From a virus: a stretch of 37,546 nucleotides of DNA. The notes under the pieces are model-generated. The model made no database searches. It saw nothing but the letters and a program-made list of their open reading frames with translations, and was not told the DNA's origin. The DNA lies in IMG/VR virus record IMGVR_UViG_3300006641_000075, positions 1 through 37,546 of that record; one strand, given 5' to 3'. This document shows positions 1-7,404 of the stretch, piece by piece. A program made the position numbers and the translations under genes. Every line of letters starts with the position of its first letter. Positions within the stretch are counted from its first letter, which is position 1.

Positions 1-16
1 TGAAAGGAGAGAAGGG

Positions 17-523
17 ATGATCTTCTGGGTCGACTTTGAGACAGCCAGCGAGTGCGATCTGCCGGAGAATAAGATGGTGAAAGCTATAGATGATAGATAT
101 TCTGTTACGTCAGATGGCCGTGTGTTCGATCATAAAAGATCGCGCTGGCTAAAAATATCGCGCACAAAAAGCGGTCACTGCACAGTAAAATTGCGCCGCA
201 AGACAAACTACGTCCACACTTTAGTTTTGCGCGCTTTTGCGCCGCCGCCTAATATACTTGGCCGCGTTGAATGTCGTCACTTAAACGGCGTTGCTTCTGA
301 TAACAGAATAGAAAATTTACGGTGGGGCACCGTGAAAGAAAATCGAGCGGATAGACGTGTCTTACACGAAACAGGCGCGTTCTCTTTTGAGGAAGCACAA
401 AACATAAAGCGGTCACTTAAAATAGGTGAATCCGTATGTGATCTAGCACGTAAATATGATGTCGACAGGCACACTATATCAAACATAAAATCAGGGAAAA
501 CCTATGCTCATATTTTGGTGTGA
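17..523 (+). CDS. HNH homing endonuclease fused to the original N-terminus of the DNA polymerase
   Basis: A 168-residue protein. Residues 1-15 copy the exonuclease I motif of a family A polymerase (IFWVDFETASECDL) and match the start of the next gene in protein but hardly in codons. From about residue 20 it is an HNH endonuclease: a NUMOD4-like N-terminal part, an HNH core around residues 66-110 (VHTLVLRAF, then RHLNG, then DNRIENLRW), and a C-terminal helix-turn-helix of NUMOD type near residues 124-160. It uses the strong ribosome-binding site (aaggagagaaggg) that must once have served the polymerase. The body is AT-richer than the neighbouring polymerase sequence, which suggests transfer. 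An internal start at residue 20 (nt 74) is possible. The 3' end overlaps the new polymerase start by 20 nt. It probably nicks or cuts polymerase genes lacking the insert; this role is inferred from the family. Confidence 0.85.
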   Translation: MIFWVDFETASECDLPENKMVKAIDDRYSVTSDGRVFDHKRSRWLKISRTKSGHCTVKLRRKTNYVHTLVLRAFAPPPNILGRVECRHLNGVASDNRIENLRWGTVKENRADRRVLHETGAFSFEEAQNIKRSLKIGESVCDLARKYDVDRHTISNIKSGKTYAHILV

Positions 524-2429
524 TTTTGAATCAAAGTCGGAATGCGACTTGAAAACAGAAGGAGTCTACAATTATTCACGTCATCCGTCGACGCAAGTCT
601 TGTGCATGTCCTACGCTTACGACGACGAGCCTGTCCGCACATGGCGGCCCGGCGAGCCCATGCCGAAGATCGAGGGGCAGATACGCGCGCATAACGCCGC
701 GTTCGAGCGTCTGATCTTCTGGCATGTGCTGAAGATGCCTATCCCACTGGAACAGTTCTACTGCACGGCGGCGCAAGCCCGCGCCAACTGCGCGCCTGGG
801 AGCCTAGAAGATGTTGGACGCTTTGCTGGAACGAGTATGCGCAAGGATCATCGTGGCGCTGCTCTTGTGCGGGCTTGCTGTATCCCGCCTTATAAAGACG
901 ATCTCATCCCCGAACTGATCCAGTATTGCGAGCAGGACGTGCGAACCATGCGCGCTGTCAGTCAGTCCATGCGCGAACTGACGCCGGAGGAACTGGAGGA
1001 CTACCACGTCAACGAACGGATCAACGACCGCGGCGTCATGGTCGACGTGGCGCTCTGTAAAGCTGCGGTCAAATACGCCGCCGCCGAACTGGCCGAGATC
1101 GAGGAGACGGTGCGGACCATCACAAGGGGCGAAATCCTGTCCGTGCGCAGCCCCAGGATGCGGTTGTGGGTGATGGACCGCGTTGGCCCCGAGGCGTTGA
1201 AGCTGATGGAACGGGCGGATAAGTTCTCCATCGACAAGACCGTTCGCGCGAATCTCTTGGCCATTGACGATCCAGAACAGGTGCCCCCCGATGTTAAAGA
1301 AGTTATTCAGTGCGCTGACGATCTTTGGGCTTCTTCTGTCGCTAAGTTTGAGCGTCTTGCTGGCCTCGCTAGTCTGGATGGACGTGTTAGAGGCGCTTTC
1401 GTTTTCGCCGGAGGGTCCGCGACCGGACGCGCCTCCTCTTATGGCGCTCAATTGCACAACGCCCCGCGTAGATGCGCCGAAGACCCTGAAGCCGTGCGAA
1501 CCGCGATGGTTCGGGGCCATAGAATTGTCCCTGAATTTGGTCGCCGCGTTACAGATGTTCTAAAAGGAATGTTGCGCCCGGCGATCATGCCCGCGCGGGG
1601 CCACGTATTTGTAGGTTATGATTGGAGCGCTATAGAAGGCCGCGTCAATCCTTGGCTGGCTGATACAGCGACCAGCGAAGATAAGCTCCAATGTTTCAGG
1701 GATGGTCTTGACCCCTATATTGTGAATGCGGCGGCGACATTTAACCGTGCGTATGCCGACATAGAGCGCGAATACAAAGAAACCAATAAATCCGAACAGC
1801 GCCAAGTAGGGAAAGTCCAAGAATTGGCACTTTCATTCGCCGGGGGTGCCGGCGCGTTTAATGCGATGGCCCGTATTTACGGCGTTCGGCTGTCAGACGC
1901 CGAGGTTAAGCGCGCCATAAATGGCTGGCGTAGCGCAAACCCATGGGCCGCCATTTTCTGGTCTGACCTTGAGACGGCATACACGCGGGCGCTACGGAAC
2001 CGCGGGAAAATATTTACCGCCGGCCGCGTTTCCTACTATTACGACGGCCAGCACCTTTGGTATGCTCTGCCTTCTGGCCGCGTGCTTTGCTATCCTTTTG
2101 CCCGGTTCGAAGATGACGGGATTACCTATTCCAAAGCGTCATGGAAGCCTGCGGCCGACGCCAAAGAGTGGCCCCGCGCGCGTCTCTGGAAAGGAATCGC
2201 GGTAGAAAATGTCACGCAAGCGACGGCGCACGATCTTTTGAGGGAAGCATTGCGCAAGATTCCAAACGTCGTAGCGCACATACACGATGAAATTCTCGTA
2301 GAGTGCGCGGAGGAAGACGCTGATAAAATGCTGTCGCACATGAAAGAAGTCATGACGACACCGCCTGCATGGGGTGAAGGGCTCCCACTTGCTGTTAGTG
2401 GCAAAGTTATGATACGGTTCGGTAAATAA
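504..2429 (+). CDS. Family A DNA polymerase with 3'-5' exonuclease domain
   Basis: Phage replicative DNA polymerase, 641 residues, of the type common in podoviruses. The exonuclease motifs are visible: Exo I D7-x-E9, Exo II around N64-F67-E68 and Exo III Y141-xxx-D145. Polymerase motif A is YDWSAIEGR with the catalytic Asp at 373, motif B is the K-x2-LALSFAGGAGAF stretch, and motif C is HDE with Asp 595. All catalytic residues seem intact. The start at 504 lies inside the end of the preceding HNH gene, and the first roughly 25 codons are AT-rich and recoded compared with the rest, so this 5' end appears to have arrived with the HNH insert. The ribosome-binding site (agggaaaa) is weak, so translation may be coupled to the HNH gene. 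Confidence 0.95.
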   Translation: MLIFWCDFESKSECDLKTEGVYNYSRHPSTQVLCMSYAYDDEPVRTWRPGEPMPKIEGQIRAHNAAFERLIFWHVLKMPIPLEQFYCTAAQARANCAPGSLEDVGRFAGTSMRKDHRGAALVRACCIPPYKDDLIPELIQYCEQDVRTMRAVSQSMRELTPEELEDYHVNERINDRGVMVDVALCKAAVKYAAAELAEIEETVRTITRGEILSVRSPRMRLWVMDRVGPEALKLMERADKFSIDKTVRANLLAIDDPEQVPPDVKEVIQCADDLWASSVAKFERLAGLASLDGRVRGAFVFAGGSATGRASSYGAQLHNAPRRCAEDPEAVRTAMVRGHRIVPEFGRRVTDVLKGMLRPAIMPARGHVFVGYDWSAIEGRVNPWLADTATSEDKLQCFRDGLDPYIVNAAATFNRAYADIEREYKETNKSEQRQVGKVQELALSFAGGAGAFNAMARIYGVRLSDAEVKRAINGWRSANPWAAIFWSDLETAYTRALRNRGKIFTAGRVSYYYDGQHLWYALPSGRVLCYPFARFEDDGITYSKASWKPAADAKEWPRARLWKGIAVENVTQATAHDLLREALRKIPNVVAHIHDEILVECAEEDADKMLSHMKEVMTTPPAWGEGLPLAVSGKVMIRFGK

Positions 2430-2447
2430 CTTTGCCGGGAGGCGTTT

Positions 2448-2930
2448 ATGCTAAGCCAAACACGATTAAAAGAGCTATTGACCTATGACAAGGATACGGG
2501 CGTTTTTACGTGGCGGCGTAGACGCGGTGGTAAAGCGGCGGTCGGCCGTTCTGCCGGGGCCAGAGATTCTTATGGCTATGTTGTTATTCGTCTGGACGGT
2601 GTGCTTTATAAAGCGCATCGTTTGGCGTGGTTTTATTCGCATGGTGCTTGGCCAGAAGAAAACATAGACCACATAAACCGCAATAAAAGCGACAACAGAT
2701 TAAAAAACCTACGCCTCGCCGGCCAGTCGCTTAACATGCACAACGCCAACCGAATCGCGGGGCAAAGCGGCGTTGTAGGCGTCACATGGGACTCACGACG
2801 GCGTAAATGGTGCGCGCGCATAAAAATAGCTTACGTCAGCAAGTTCCTAGGCCGTTTTGACACCAAAAACGCGGCCATAAAGGCCCGCGAAGACGCCGTT
2901 AAAAACATAGTATCTGTTTTGGGGGGCTGA
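2448..2930 (+). CDS. HNH homing endonuclease with AP2-like DNA-binding domain
   Basis: A 160-residue free-standing HNH endonuclease. An N-terminal domain of about 50 residues precedes the HNH core (HRLAWFYSHG at residue 57, then IDHINRNKSDN with D74-H75, then NLRL). The C-terminal third (about 105-150, GVTWDSRRRKWCARI and LGRFDT) resembles the AP2 DNA-binding fold typical of phage HNH genes. It sits between the polymerase and the primase-helicase with 18-nt and 2-nt gaps, so it has inserted into the replication operon without breaking a gene. The ribosome-binding site gggagg precedes the ATG. Its likely role is to spread itself into related phages lacking the insert. Confidence 0.9.
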   Translation: MLSQTRLKELLTYDKDTGVFTWRRRRGGKAAVGRSAGARDSYGYVVIRLDGVLYKAHRLAWFYSHGAWPEENIDHINRNKSDNRLKNLRLAGQSLNMHNANRIAGQSGVVGVTWDSRRRKWCARIKIAYVSKFLGRFDTKNAAIKAREDAVKNIVSVLGG

Positions 2931-2932
2931 TA

Positions 2933-5227
2933 ATGTTTGAATATTTTACTGCGCTTGCGCCGAAAGGCGAGACGGCGCTGATCGTCAAGCAGATCGACAC
3001 GGGCAGGCTGCACAAGGACGGCTCTCCCAAATACACTTGGCCGGCGTTCCTGCCGACGCATCGGCGCAAGGAAGGCGAGAGTTGGTTCCTGAACACGGGC
3101 AGTTTTATCTGCGACCGGCTCGACCTGAAGCGCCCTAGCGCCAGCGTCGCCAACTGCACGCATGTCCTATTCATGATGCTGGACGACATCGGCACGAAAT
3201 CCAAGACGCCTCCGCTGCCGCCGACGGCCATCGTTGAGACAAGCCCCGGCAACTATCAGTATTGGTATGCCTACAGCGAACAGCCGACGGCTGAAGAGCA
3301 TTGCGCCGCGCTGGAGGCTATCGCAGCCGCCGGCTACACGGACCCTGGCGCGACCAACGCCGTGCGTAACTGCCGTCTTCCGGGGTCCGTAAACGTCAAG
3401 CCCGGCCGCGACGCCTTCGTGTGCCGCGAGGTGGAGTTCCACCCCGAGCGCGAATACACGCTTGCCGAGATATGCGCAGCGCTCGAGGTGACGCCATGCG
3501 AAGTCGGTAACGCGCAGCGTATTACGTTCCGCGTAAAAGACACTGGCAACGATAAAGTTCTCGCTTGGCTGAACGAGCATGGGCTTGTTACGTCTAACGT
3601 AAACGCCGAAGGCTGGTGCGGTGTTGTCTGCCCGAACCATGAACATCATTCAGACGGACAGATCGAGGCTCGCTACCGCCCGCTCGACCGTTCGTTCTGT
3701 TGCTATCACGCGCACTGTGACGAACTGGATAGCCGGTTCTTCTGCGACTGGGTTGCGGACCAGGGCGGCCCGCGCGCCATGCCGGGACTGCGCGATGACC
3801 TGATCGCCGACTACACGGACAAAATCAACAAACTGACGCCGACCAAGAGCTTCCCCGACGAGGCGGCGGCGCGGGTCGCCGAGACTGAGGCCAAGCAGGC
3901 CGGCCGCGAGGACCGCGCACGCTGGCATGAGCGCTTTGCCTATATCGTGGACGATGACGCTTACTTCGACAAGGACACTTGCAGCGAGATCAGCCGCCGG
4001 GCCTTCAACGCCATCTTCCGGCATGTCGAATGCACGTCGGTCGGCCCCGCCGGCAAGCCACGCCGCGTCGAGGCGTCCCTGTGGTTTGACGAGCATCGCG
4101 AGGCGAGGCGCGCTTACGCCCTGAAGGGCCTGACCTACGCCGCCGGCGAGTCATGGCTGGTCCACAAGGACGGGCTTGTCTATGGCAACCTCTGGCGCGA
4201 CGCGCGGCCCAAGGTTACGGGTGGCGGCGACGTGACGCCCTGGCTCGACCACTGCCGCCGGCTGGTGCCGGAGGCCGCGGAGTTGGAGCATATCCTCGAC
4301 GTTATGGCGTTCAAGGTCCAGAACCCGCGCGTCAAGATCAACCATGCCGTCCTGCACGGCGGCAAGGGCGGCTGCGGCAAAGACACTATGTGGGCTCCGT
4401 TTATATGGTCCGTGTGCGGCCCGCATGAGAAGAACAAGGGTCTTATCGACAACGATAGCCTGTCAAGCCAGTGGGGTTACCAGCTAGAGGCCGAGATCGT
4501 CGTCCTGAACGAACTGAAGGAGCCCAACGCCGCCGACCGGCGCGTGCTGGCGAATCGTCTCAAGCCGATCATCGCCGCCCCGCCCGAGATGTTATCGATC
4601 AACCGCAAGGGCTTGCACCCCTACGACATGGTGAATCGGATTTTCATGCTGGCGTTCACGAACGAGGACATGCCGATCACGCTCGACTCCGACGACCGGC
4701 GCTGGTTCTGCGTCTGGTCCGACGCCCCCAAAATGACCTATGACGCCGCGGCGGCGCTGTGGGGCTGGTATAAGGCCGGCGGGTTCAAGGCCGTCGCCGG
4801 GTGGTTGCACGCTCGCGACGTGTCAAAGTTCGGCCCCCAGGCCATGCCACCCATGACCGAGTATAAGCAGAAGCTTATTTACGTCGGCATGAGCAGCGCT
4901 GAAGGTTACGTCTACCACGAAATCGAGGCCGGTCGCGCCCCGTTCAATGCCGACGTTATCGCCGGCCCTTGGCATACGCTTTGTAAGACGTTAACCGAGG
5001 CCACGAACAATTCGGTTCGCGTTGTCCAGCCGGCGCTATTTCACGCGCTAAAAGAGGCTGGATGGATCGACAAGGGGCTCTGCCATGCGACCGACTTCCC
5101 CTCAAAGAAACATTGCTTCGTGCGCCCCGCGCTCCGACACTGGTCGCGGTCTGACGTGCGGCGCGAGCTGGCGCGAATCTCGGGTGAAGGTCGGGAGGCC
5201 CCTAATGTCGTTCCCCTCAAAGGTTGA
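2933..5227 (+). CDS. Primase-helicase (RepB-like primase domain plus SF3-type helicase)
   Basis: A 764-residue replication protein. The N-terminal part (to about residue 280) resembles archaeo-eukaryotic-type primase/RepB-like domains, with ETSPGNYQYWY and a downstream Cys/His-containing stretch (CPNHEHHSDGQ, CCYHAHCDE) that may bind zinc. The C-terminal part is a superfamily 3-like helicase of the DUF5906 kind: Walker A GGKGGCGKDT at residues 476-485, a Walker B-like EIVVLNELKE, and a sensor Asn in IFMLAFTNED. It would prime and unwind DNA for the polymerase two genes upstream. It follows the HNH gene by 2 nt and overlaps the next gene by 23 nt. The primase assignment is less sure than the helicase. 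Confidence 0.88.
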   Translation: MFEYFTALAPKGETALIVKQIDTGRLHKDGSPKYTWPAFLPTHRRKEGESWFLNTGSFICDRLDLKRPSASVANCTHVLFMMLDDIGTKSKTPPLPPTAIVETSPGNYQYWYAYSEQPTAEEHCAALEAIAAAGYTDPGATNAVRNCRLPGSVNVKPGRDAFVCREVEFHPEREYTLAEICAALEVTPCEVGNAQRITFRVKDTGNDKVLAWLNEHGLVTSNVNAEGWCGVVCPNHEHHSDGQIEARYRPLDRSFCCYHAHCDELDSRFFCDWVADQGGPRAMPGLRDDLIADYTDKINKLTPTKSFPDEAAARVAETEAKQAGREDRARWHERFAYIVDDDAYFDKDTCSEISRRAFNAIFRHVECTSVGPAGKPRRVEASLWFDEHREARRAYALKGLTYAAGESWLVHKDGLVYGNLWRDARPKVTGGGDVTPWLDHCRRLVPEAAELEHILDVMAFKVQNPRVKINHAVLHGGKGGCGKDTMWAPFIWSVCGPHEKNKGLIDNDSLSSQWGYQLEAEIVVLNELKEPNAADRRVLANRLKPIIAAPPEMLSINRKGLHPYDMVNRIFMLAFTNEDMPITLDSDDRRWFCVWSDAPKMTYDAAAALWGWYKAGGFKAVAGWLHARDVSKFGPQAMPPMTEYKQKLIYVGMSSAEGYVYHEIEAGRAPFNADVIAGPWHTLCKTLTEATNNSVRVVQPALFHALKEAGWIDKGLCHATDFPSKKHCFVRPALRHWSRSDVRRELARISGEGREAPNVVPLKG

Positions 5228-5411
5228 CGCTTTTCCCATCTTCATGGCGACGCTGGCGGAATTGACGGAAGCCGTTGAGGAATACCTGGATTGGGCGGCG
5301 ACGCCAGGCGATGACGATTGCCCGGCGGAGACGGTCGACCGGCTTTGCAAGGCTCACGAAGAGGCCCGGAGCCTAATCGACGGACTTGGCCACGGCCAGA
5401 CGTTCTCTTAG
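5205..5411 (+). CDS. Small hypothetical acidic protein
   Basis: A 68-residue protein starting at ATG 5205, chosen because of the ribosome-binding site gggagg seven bases upstream inside the primase-helicase gene. It overlaps that gene by 23 nt, which suggests translational coupling. The sequence is acidic and helical (LAELTEAVEEYLDWAAT, CKAHEEARSLIDGL). No family recognised. It is the last rightward gene of the replication operon, and its 3' end overlaps the convergent leftward gene 5373-5567 tail to tail by 39 nt. Confidence 0.6.
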   Translation: MSFPSKVDAFPIFMATLAELTEAVEEYLDWAATPGDDDCPAETVDRLCKAHEEARSLIDGLGHGQTFS

Positions 5412-5567
5412 CTCTGCCAGCGCCAGCCGCAAGCGCTCGTTCTCTTCATAGGCGGCCGTGAGGTTCCATTGCGCCCGGTCGCGCGCCTCCGCGTAGCCTT
5501 TCAGATAGGCTTCCGTCACCTCTTGCTGGAGCGCTTTTAGCCGGCGCTTGAACTCTGCTTCCTGCAT
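5373..5567 (-). CDS. Hypothetical coiled-coil protein
   Basis: A 64-residue, strongly helical and charged protein with heptad-like spacing (EFKRRLKALQQEV, ENERLRLALAELRERLAV), so a coiled coil is likely. No family recognised. The only usable start is the ATG at 5567, which directly follows the T-run of an intrinsic-terminator-like hairpin (5577-5592). There is no Shine-Dalgarno sequence next to the start. It is the last gene of the leftward operon and converges with the rightward gene ending at 5411. Confidence 0.55.
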   Translation of the reverse strand: MQEAEFKRRLKALQQEVTEAYLKGYAEARDRAQWNLTAAYEENERLRLALAELRERLAVAKSVD

Positions 5568-5592
5568 AAAAGAAAACCGGGCTTTCGCCCGG
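5568..5592 (-). terminator. Intrinsic terminator or attenuator read leftward
   Basis: On the minus strand a perfect 6-bp stem CCGGGC/GCCCGG with a GAAA loop (5577-5592) is followed by TTTTCTTTT. That is the form of an intrinsic terminator for the leftward operon. Unusually, the next three bases are the ATG of the gene at 5567, so read-through would be needed for that gene. A second small dyad (GACGCC/GGCGTC, 5612-5632) lies just upstream. Confidence 0.6.
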
Positions 5593-5652
5593 CTCCAGTT
5601 TCAAGGGAGGTGACGCCCAAAGGGGTGGCGTCGAAAAGATCTTTACCATTCG

Positions 5653-5865
5653 TCACCCGCTGTTACAAGTCCCGTCTCCGAAATAGATAAGGTCAAGCCG
5701 CCGGACTATTTCCTGTTCTGTCATTATGGGATGCTCCGTCGCGCCAGGCTTCACCCGCCGCCAGAATGCCCACAAGGGCGCGTTGACCTCATAACAGGGC
5801 TGGTCGCGCGGCATGTCCGGCACAATCGCCCCGTATTCCTCGAACTGCGTTTCCCAGTGTGTCAT
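5653..5865 (-). CDS. Hypothetical protein
   Basis: A 70-residue acidic protein with aromatic residues (MTHWETQFEEYGAIVPDMPRD, PLWAFWRRVKPG). No family recognised. It lies 3 nt downstream of the DnaA domain IV gene in the leftward operon and is followed by 85 nt containing two dyads. The ribosome-binding site is weak (ggggc), so translation may depend on the upstream gene. Confidence 0.6.
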   Translation of the reverse strand: MTHWETQFEEYGAIVPDMPRDQPCYEVNAPLWAFWRRVKPGATEHPIMTEQEIVRRLDLIYFGDGTCNSG

Positions 5866-5868
5866 TAT

Positions 5869-6174
5869 TTAAGCCCCAGTAGTATCTCGAGCAGGACGAT
5901 TAGCAAGGTTGCCATGGCTTCGCCAATCTTCATATCTTTTTACTCCGTGCATGATTCCCGTATGGTCGCGGCCGCCTAGAACGCGACCGATCAGCTTGTA
6001 GGACATCCCCAAATCGTGCCGCGCGCGGTGCATAAGCTCGAATCGAGCCCATACGACGCCCGCGCGGCGGTTATGACCGATTAACTGTTCGGTGGAGATG
6101 TTATGCTTTGCCGCTATTTCCCGAATCAGTTCGTGTAGTTCGTGCGCTTGGCGTTCCTGGTGCGGGGTTAACAT
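5869..6174 (-). CDS. Stand-alone DnaA domain IV-like DNA-binding protein
   Basis: A 101-residue protein whose residues about 33-85 match the C-terminal DNA-binding domain of the bacterial initiator DnaA: a helix with VVWARFELMHRARHDLGMS, then YKLIGRVLGGRDHTGIMHGVKRYE. The GGRDHT-x-x-xHG signature is the DnaA-box recognition helix. The AAA+ ATPase domain is absent and the protein starts only about 30 residues before the domain, so it is not a fragment left by decay. It may bind DnaA boxes to control phage transcription or replication, or to interfere with host initiation; this is inferred. It overlaps the upstream leftward gene by 74 nt. A second paralogous domain occurs at 35718-36173. Confidence 0.85.
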   Translation of the reverse strand: MLTPHQERQAHELHELIREIAAKHNISTEQLIGHNRRAGVVWARFELMHRARHDLGMSYKLIGRVLGGRDHTGIMHGVKRYEDWRSHGNLANRPARDTTGA

Positions 6175-6301
6175 GGCGTGCCTCGATTTCCCTTTTGATT
6201 ATTAGCGTCCGGTATTCTTCCGACTCCATGTCCAGCATGATTTGCAAGGCGTCTTCCGACAGCCAGTGCAAGAGTTGCGAAAACTCGAAATAATCTTTCA
6301 T
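6101..6301 (-). CDS. Small hypothetical protein
   Basis: A 66-residue protein. The start MKDYFEF at 6301 is preferred because its ATG overlaps the stop of the upstream gene in the ATGA arrangement used throughout this operon. An ATG at 6310 behind ggag is an alternative that adds three residues. The N-terminal half is acidic and helical (FSQLLHWLSEDALQIMLDMESEEYRTLI). The C-terminal half is low-complexity and overlaps the start of the DnaA domain IV gene by 74 nt. No family recognised. Confidence 0.55.
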   Translation of the reverse strand: MKDYFEFSQLLHWLSEDALQIMLDMESEEYRTLIIKREIEARHVNPAPGTPSARTTRTDSGNSGKA

Positions 6302-6450
6302 CCTGCCCATCTTTCGCTCCAATATTCTTCCGCGGCGTTGTCATACGCCTCCTGAAGGGACGCGCGCAGCGCCTCTTGCGCTGGCGTGCGGTTCACTTGG
6401 TTAAGGGCGGCCAGAACGGCCGCCACCTCTTGCCAGTTCAGGTCAATCAT
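6298..6450 (-). CDS. Small hypothetical protein
   Basis: A 50-residue protein from ATG 6450 (MIDLNWQEVAAVLAAL). This start is chosen over a longer reading because aagagg stands about ten bases upstream. It is helical and contains tryptophans near its C-terminus (EEYWSERWAG). It overlaps the upstream gene by 8 nt and the downstream start by 4 nt (ATGA). No family recognised. Confidence 0.6.
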   Translation of the reverse strand: MIDLNWQEVAAVLAALNQVNRTPAQEALRASLQEAYDNAAEEYWSERWAG

Positions 6451-6727
6451 TTTCCCAATCCTCTTGGCATTTCTGCGCGACATGATCAGACGCCGCAAGC
6501 GCGCGGTCTACAACGTCAAAGAATTGCGTGCCGTAGGGAATGATAAGGGGCTCCTTGTCGCCGCTAATGACCAGGCTTTGCAGCTCGAACCCGCAAACGC
6601 CCCCACGATAGCCGACGCTATGGTCCGGTTTTTCATATTCATATGAAATCACGGCCGTTCCATAGATGTAACAGGCCTGGCCCGGCCACGGCTGGAATTC
6701 GTCCAATTCGTAAACGATATGGTTCAT
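6443..6727 (-). CDS. Hypothetical protein
   Basis: A 94-residue protein, MNHIVYELDEFQPWPGQ and onward. It has a mixed beta-rich N-terminal half with many aromatic residues and an acidic helical C-terminus (DVVDRALAASDHVAQKCQED). No family recognised. Its ATG overlaps the stop of the upstream 52-residue gene (ATGA), showing it is part of the coupled leftward operon. Confidence 0.65.
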   Translation of the reverse strand: MNHIVYELDEFQPWPGQACYIYGTAVISYEYEKPDHSVGYRGGVCGFELQSLVISGDKEPLIIPYGTQFFDVVDRALAASDHVAQKCQEDWEND

Positions 6728-6882
6728 TTTTCTACCCTCACGGCTGTTATTTTTCCGGTTTTGTCGCTCATGACCTCGCAGGTTTGCGAATCAGATATTT
6801 GCGCGCACGCGATTTCCGCCGCGTGTATCGCGTCTTCCGCTTCAACATCTATCGTAAACCGGACAGTATAAACGGCTGTCAT
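6724..6882 (-). CDS. Small hypothetical protein of 52 residues
   Basis: A short gene that fills the gap between its neighbours exactly. Its ATG (6880-6882) overlaps the stop of the upstream gene and its stop overlaps the next ATG, both as ATGA. The protein reads MTAVYTVRFTIDVEAEDAIH, then AAEIACAQISDSQTCEV and a Lys/Val-rich tail: a beta-strand, helix, beta-strand pattern like small ferredoxin-like folds. No family recognised. The double overlap is the main support that it is real. Confidence 0.7.
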   Translation of the reverse strand: MTAVYTVRFTIDVEAEDAIHAAEIACAQISDSQTCEVMSDKTGKITAVRVEK

Positions 6883-7391
6883 AGTGAAGCCCTCAATAGT
6901 TCGCGCGCCATTGTCTCAACGTCGCCTAGGCTGGCGATAGTCGCGGCGGCTGATAGGGTTAGTCCAAAACGGCTTAGGAAGGCCGTCAGTTCGTTTTCGG
7001 GCACTTTGGCTAGGATAGCCGCGGCGGCCTCGATTCGCTTACGGGAGACACGTTTGCGGGGTGCTGCGACGGGCTCGGGCGCTGTATCGGCCTTTGGCCA
7101 CGTGTAGTGCGGGCGCAATTCTACGGTGGCGTCGTCTTTCCACGTCTTAGGTGGAATTTCCATGTTCCGCATTTCCCGCGTCGCCTCGGCGAGGATAATC
7201 TCGCGCAGTTTCGGATTATACATCGCCAGGCCTTTCTGGCGGCGCTTGGTTTCCTTGCTGGTATATTGCCACGTCGCGCCGGCCTTGACCTGCGGCCGGC
7301 CGTCTTCCGACAGTGTGAATACGTTACCATTGGCGGCATGAAAGACGCCCTTGGACTGCCATTGCGCGTCCATCCATTCTTTGATGTTCAT
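6879..7391 (-). CDS. Hypothetical protein
   Basis: A 170-residue protein from ATG 7391, chosen because ggagag stands eight bases upstream and the upstream in-frame part is low-complexity shadow. The N-terminal half has tryptophan-containing strands (GATWQYTSKETKRRQ). The middle is basic and linker-like (APRKRVSRKRIEAAAAIL). The C-terminal half is helical and hydrophobic (ENELTAFLSRFGLTLSAAAT). No family recognised. It sits in the coupled leftward operon. Confidence 0.65.
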   Translation of the reverse strand: MNIKEWMDAQWQSKGVFHAANGNVFTLSEDGRPQVKAGATWQYTSKETKRRQKGLAMYNPKLREIILAEATREMRNMEIPPKTWKDDATVELRPHYTWPKADTAPEPVAAPRKRVSRKRIEAAAAILAKVPENELTAFLSRFGLTLSAAATIASLGDVETMARELLRASL

Positions 7392-7404
7392 TGTCTTCTC
7401 TCCT

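Noticed and set aside
63-503. Group I intron in the DNA polymerase gene
   Set aside because: The HNH frame runs from the original start without a stop, no ribozyme-like hairpins flank it, and the polymerase has its own start with a duplicated N-terminal peptide.
804-1520. 238-residue minus-strand open frame opposite the polymerase
   Set aside because: Overlaps intact catalytic coding sequence of the polymerase and has no recognisable domain.
5446-5649. 67-residue minus-strand frame spanning the terminator near 5580
   Set aside because: Runs through the hairpin and overlaps the better-supported coiled-coil gene in another frame; proline/serine-rich and without a ribosome-binding site.
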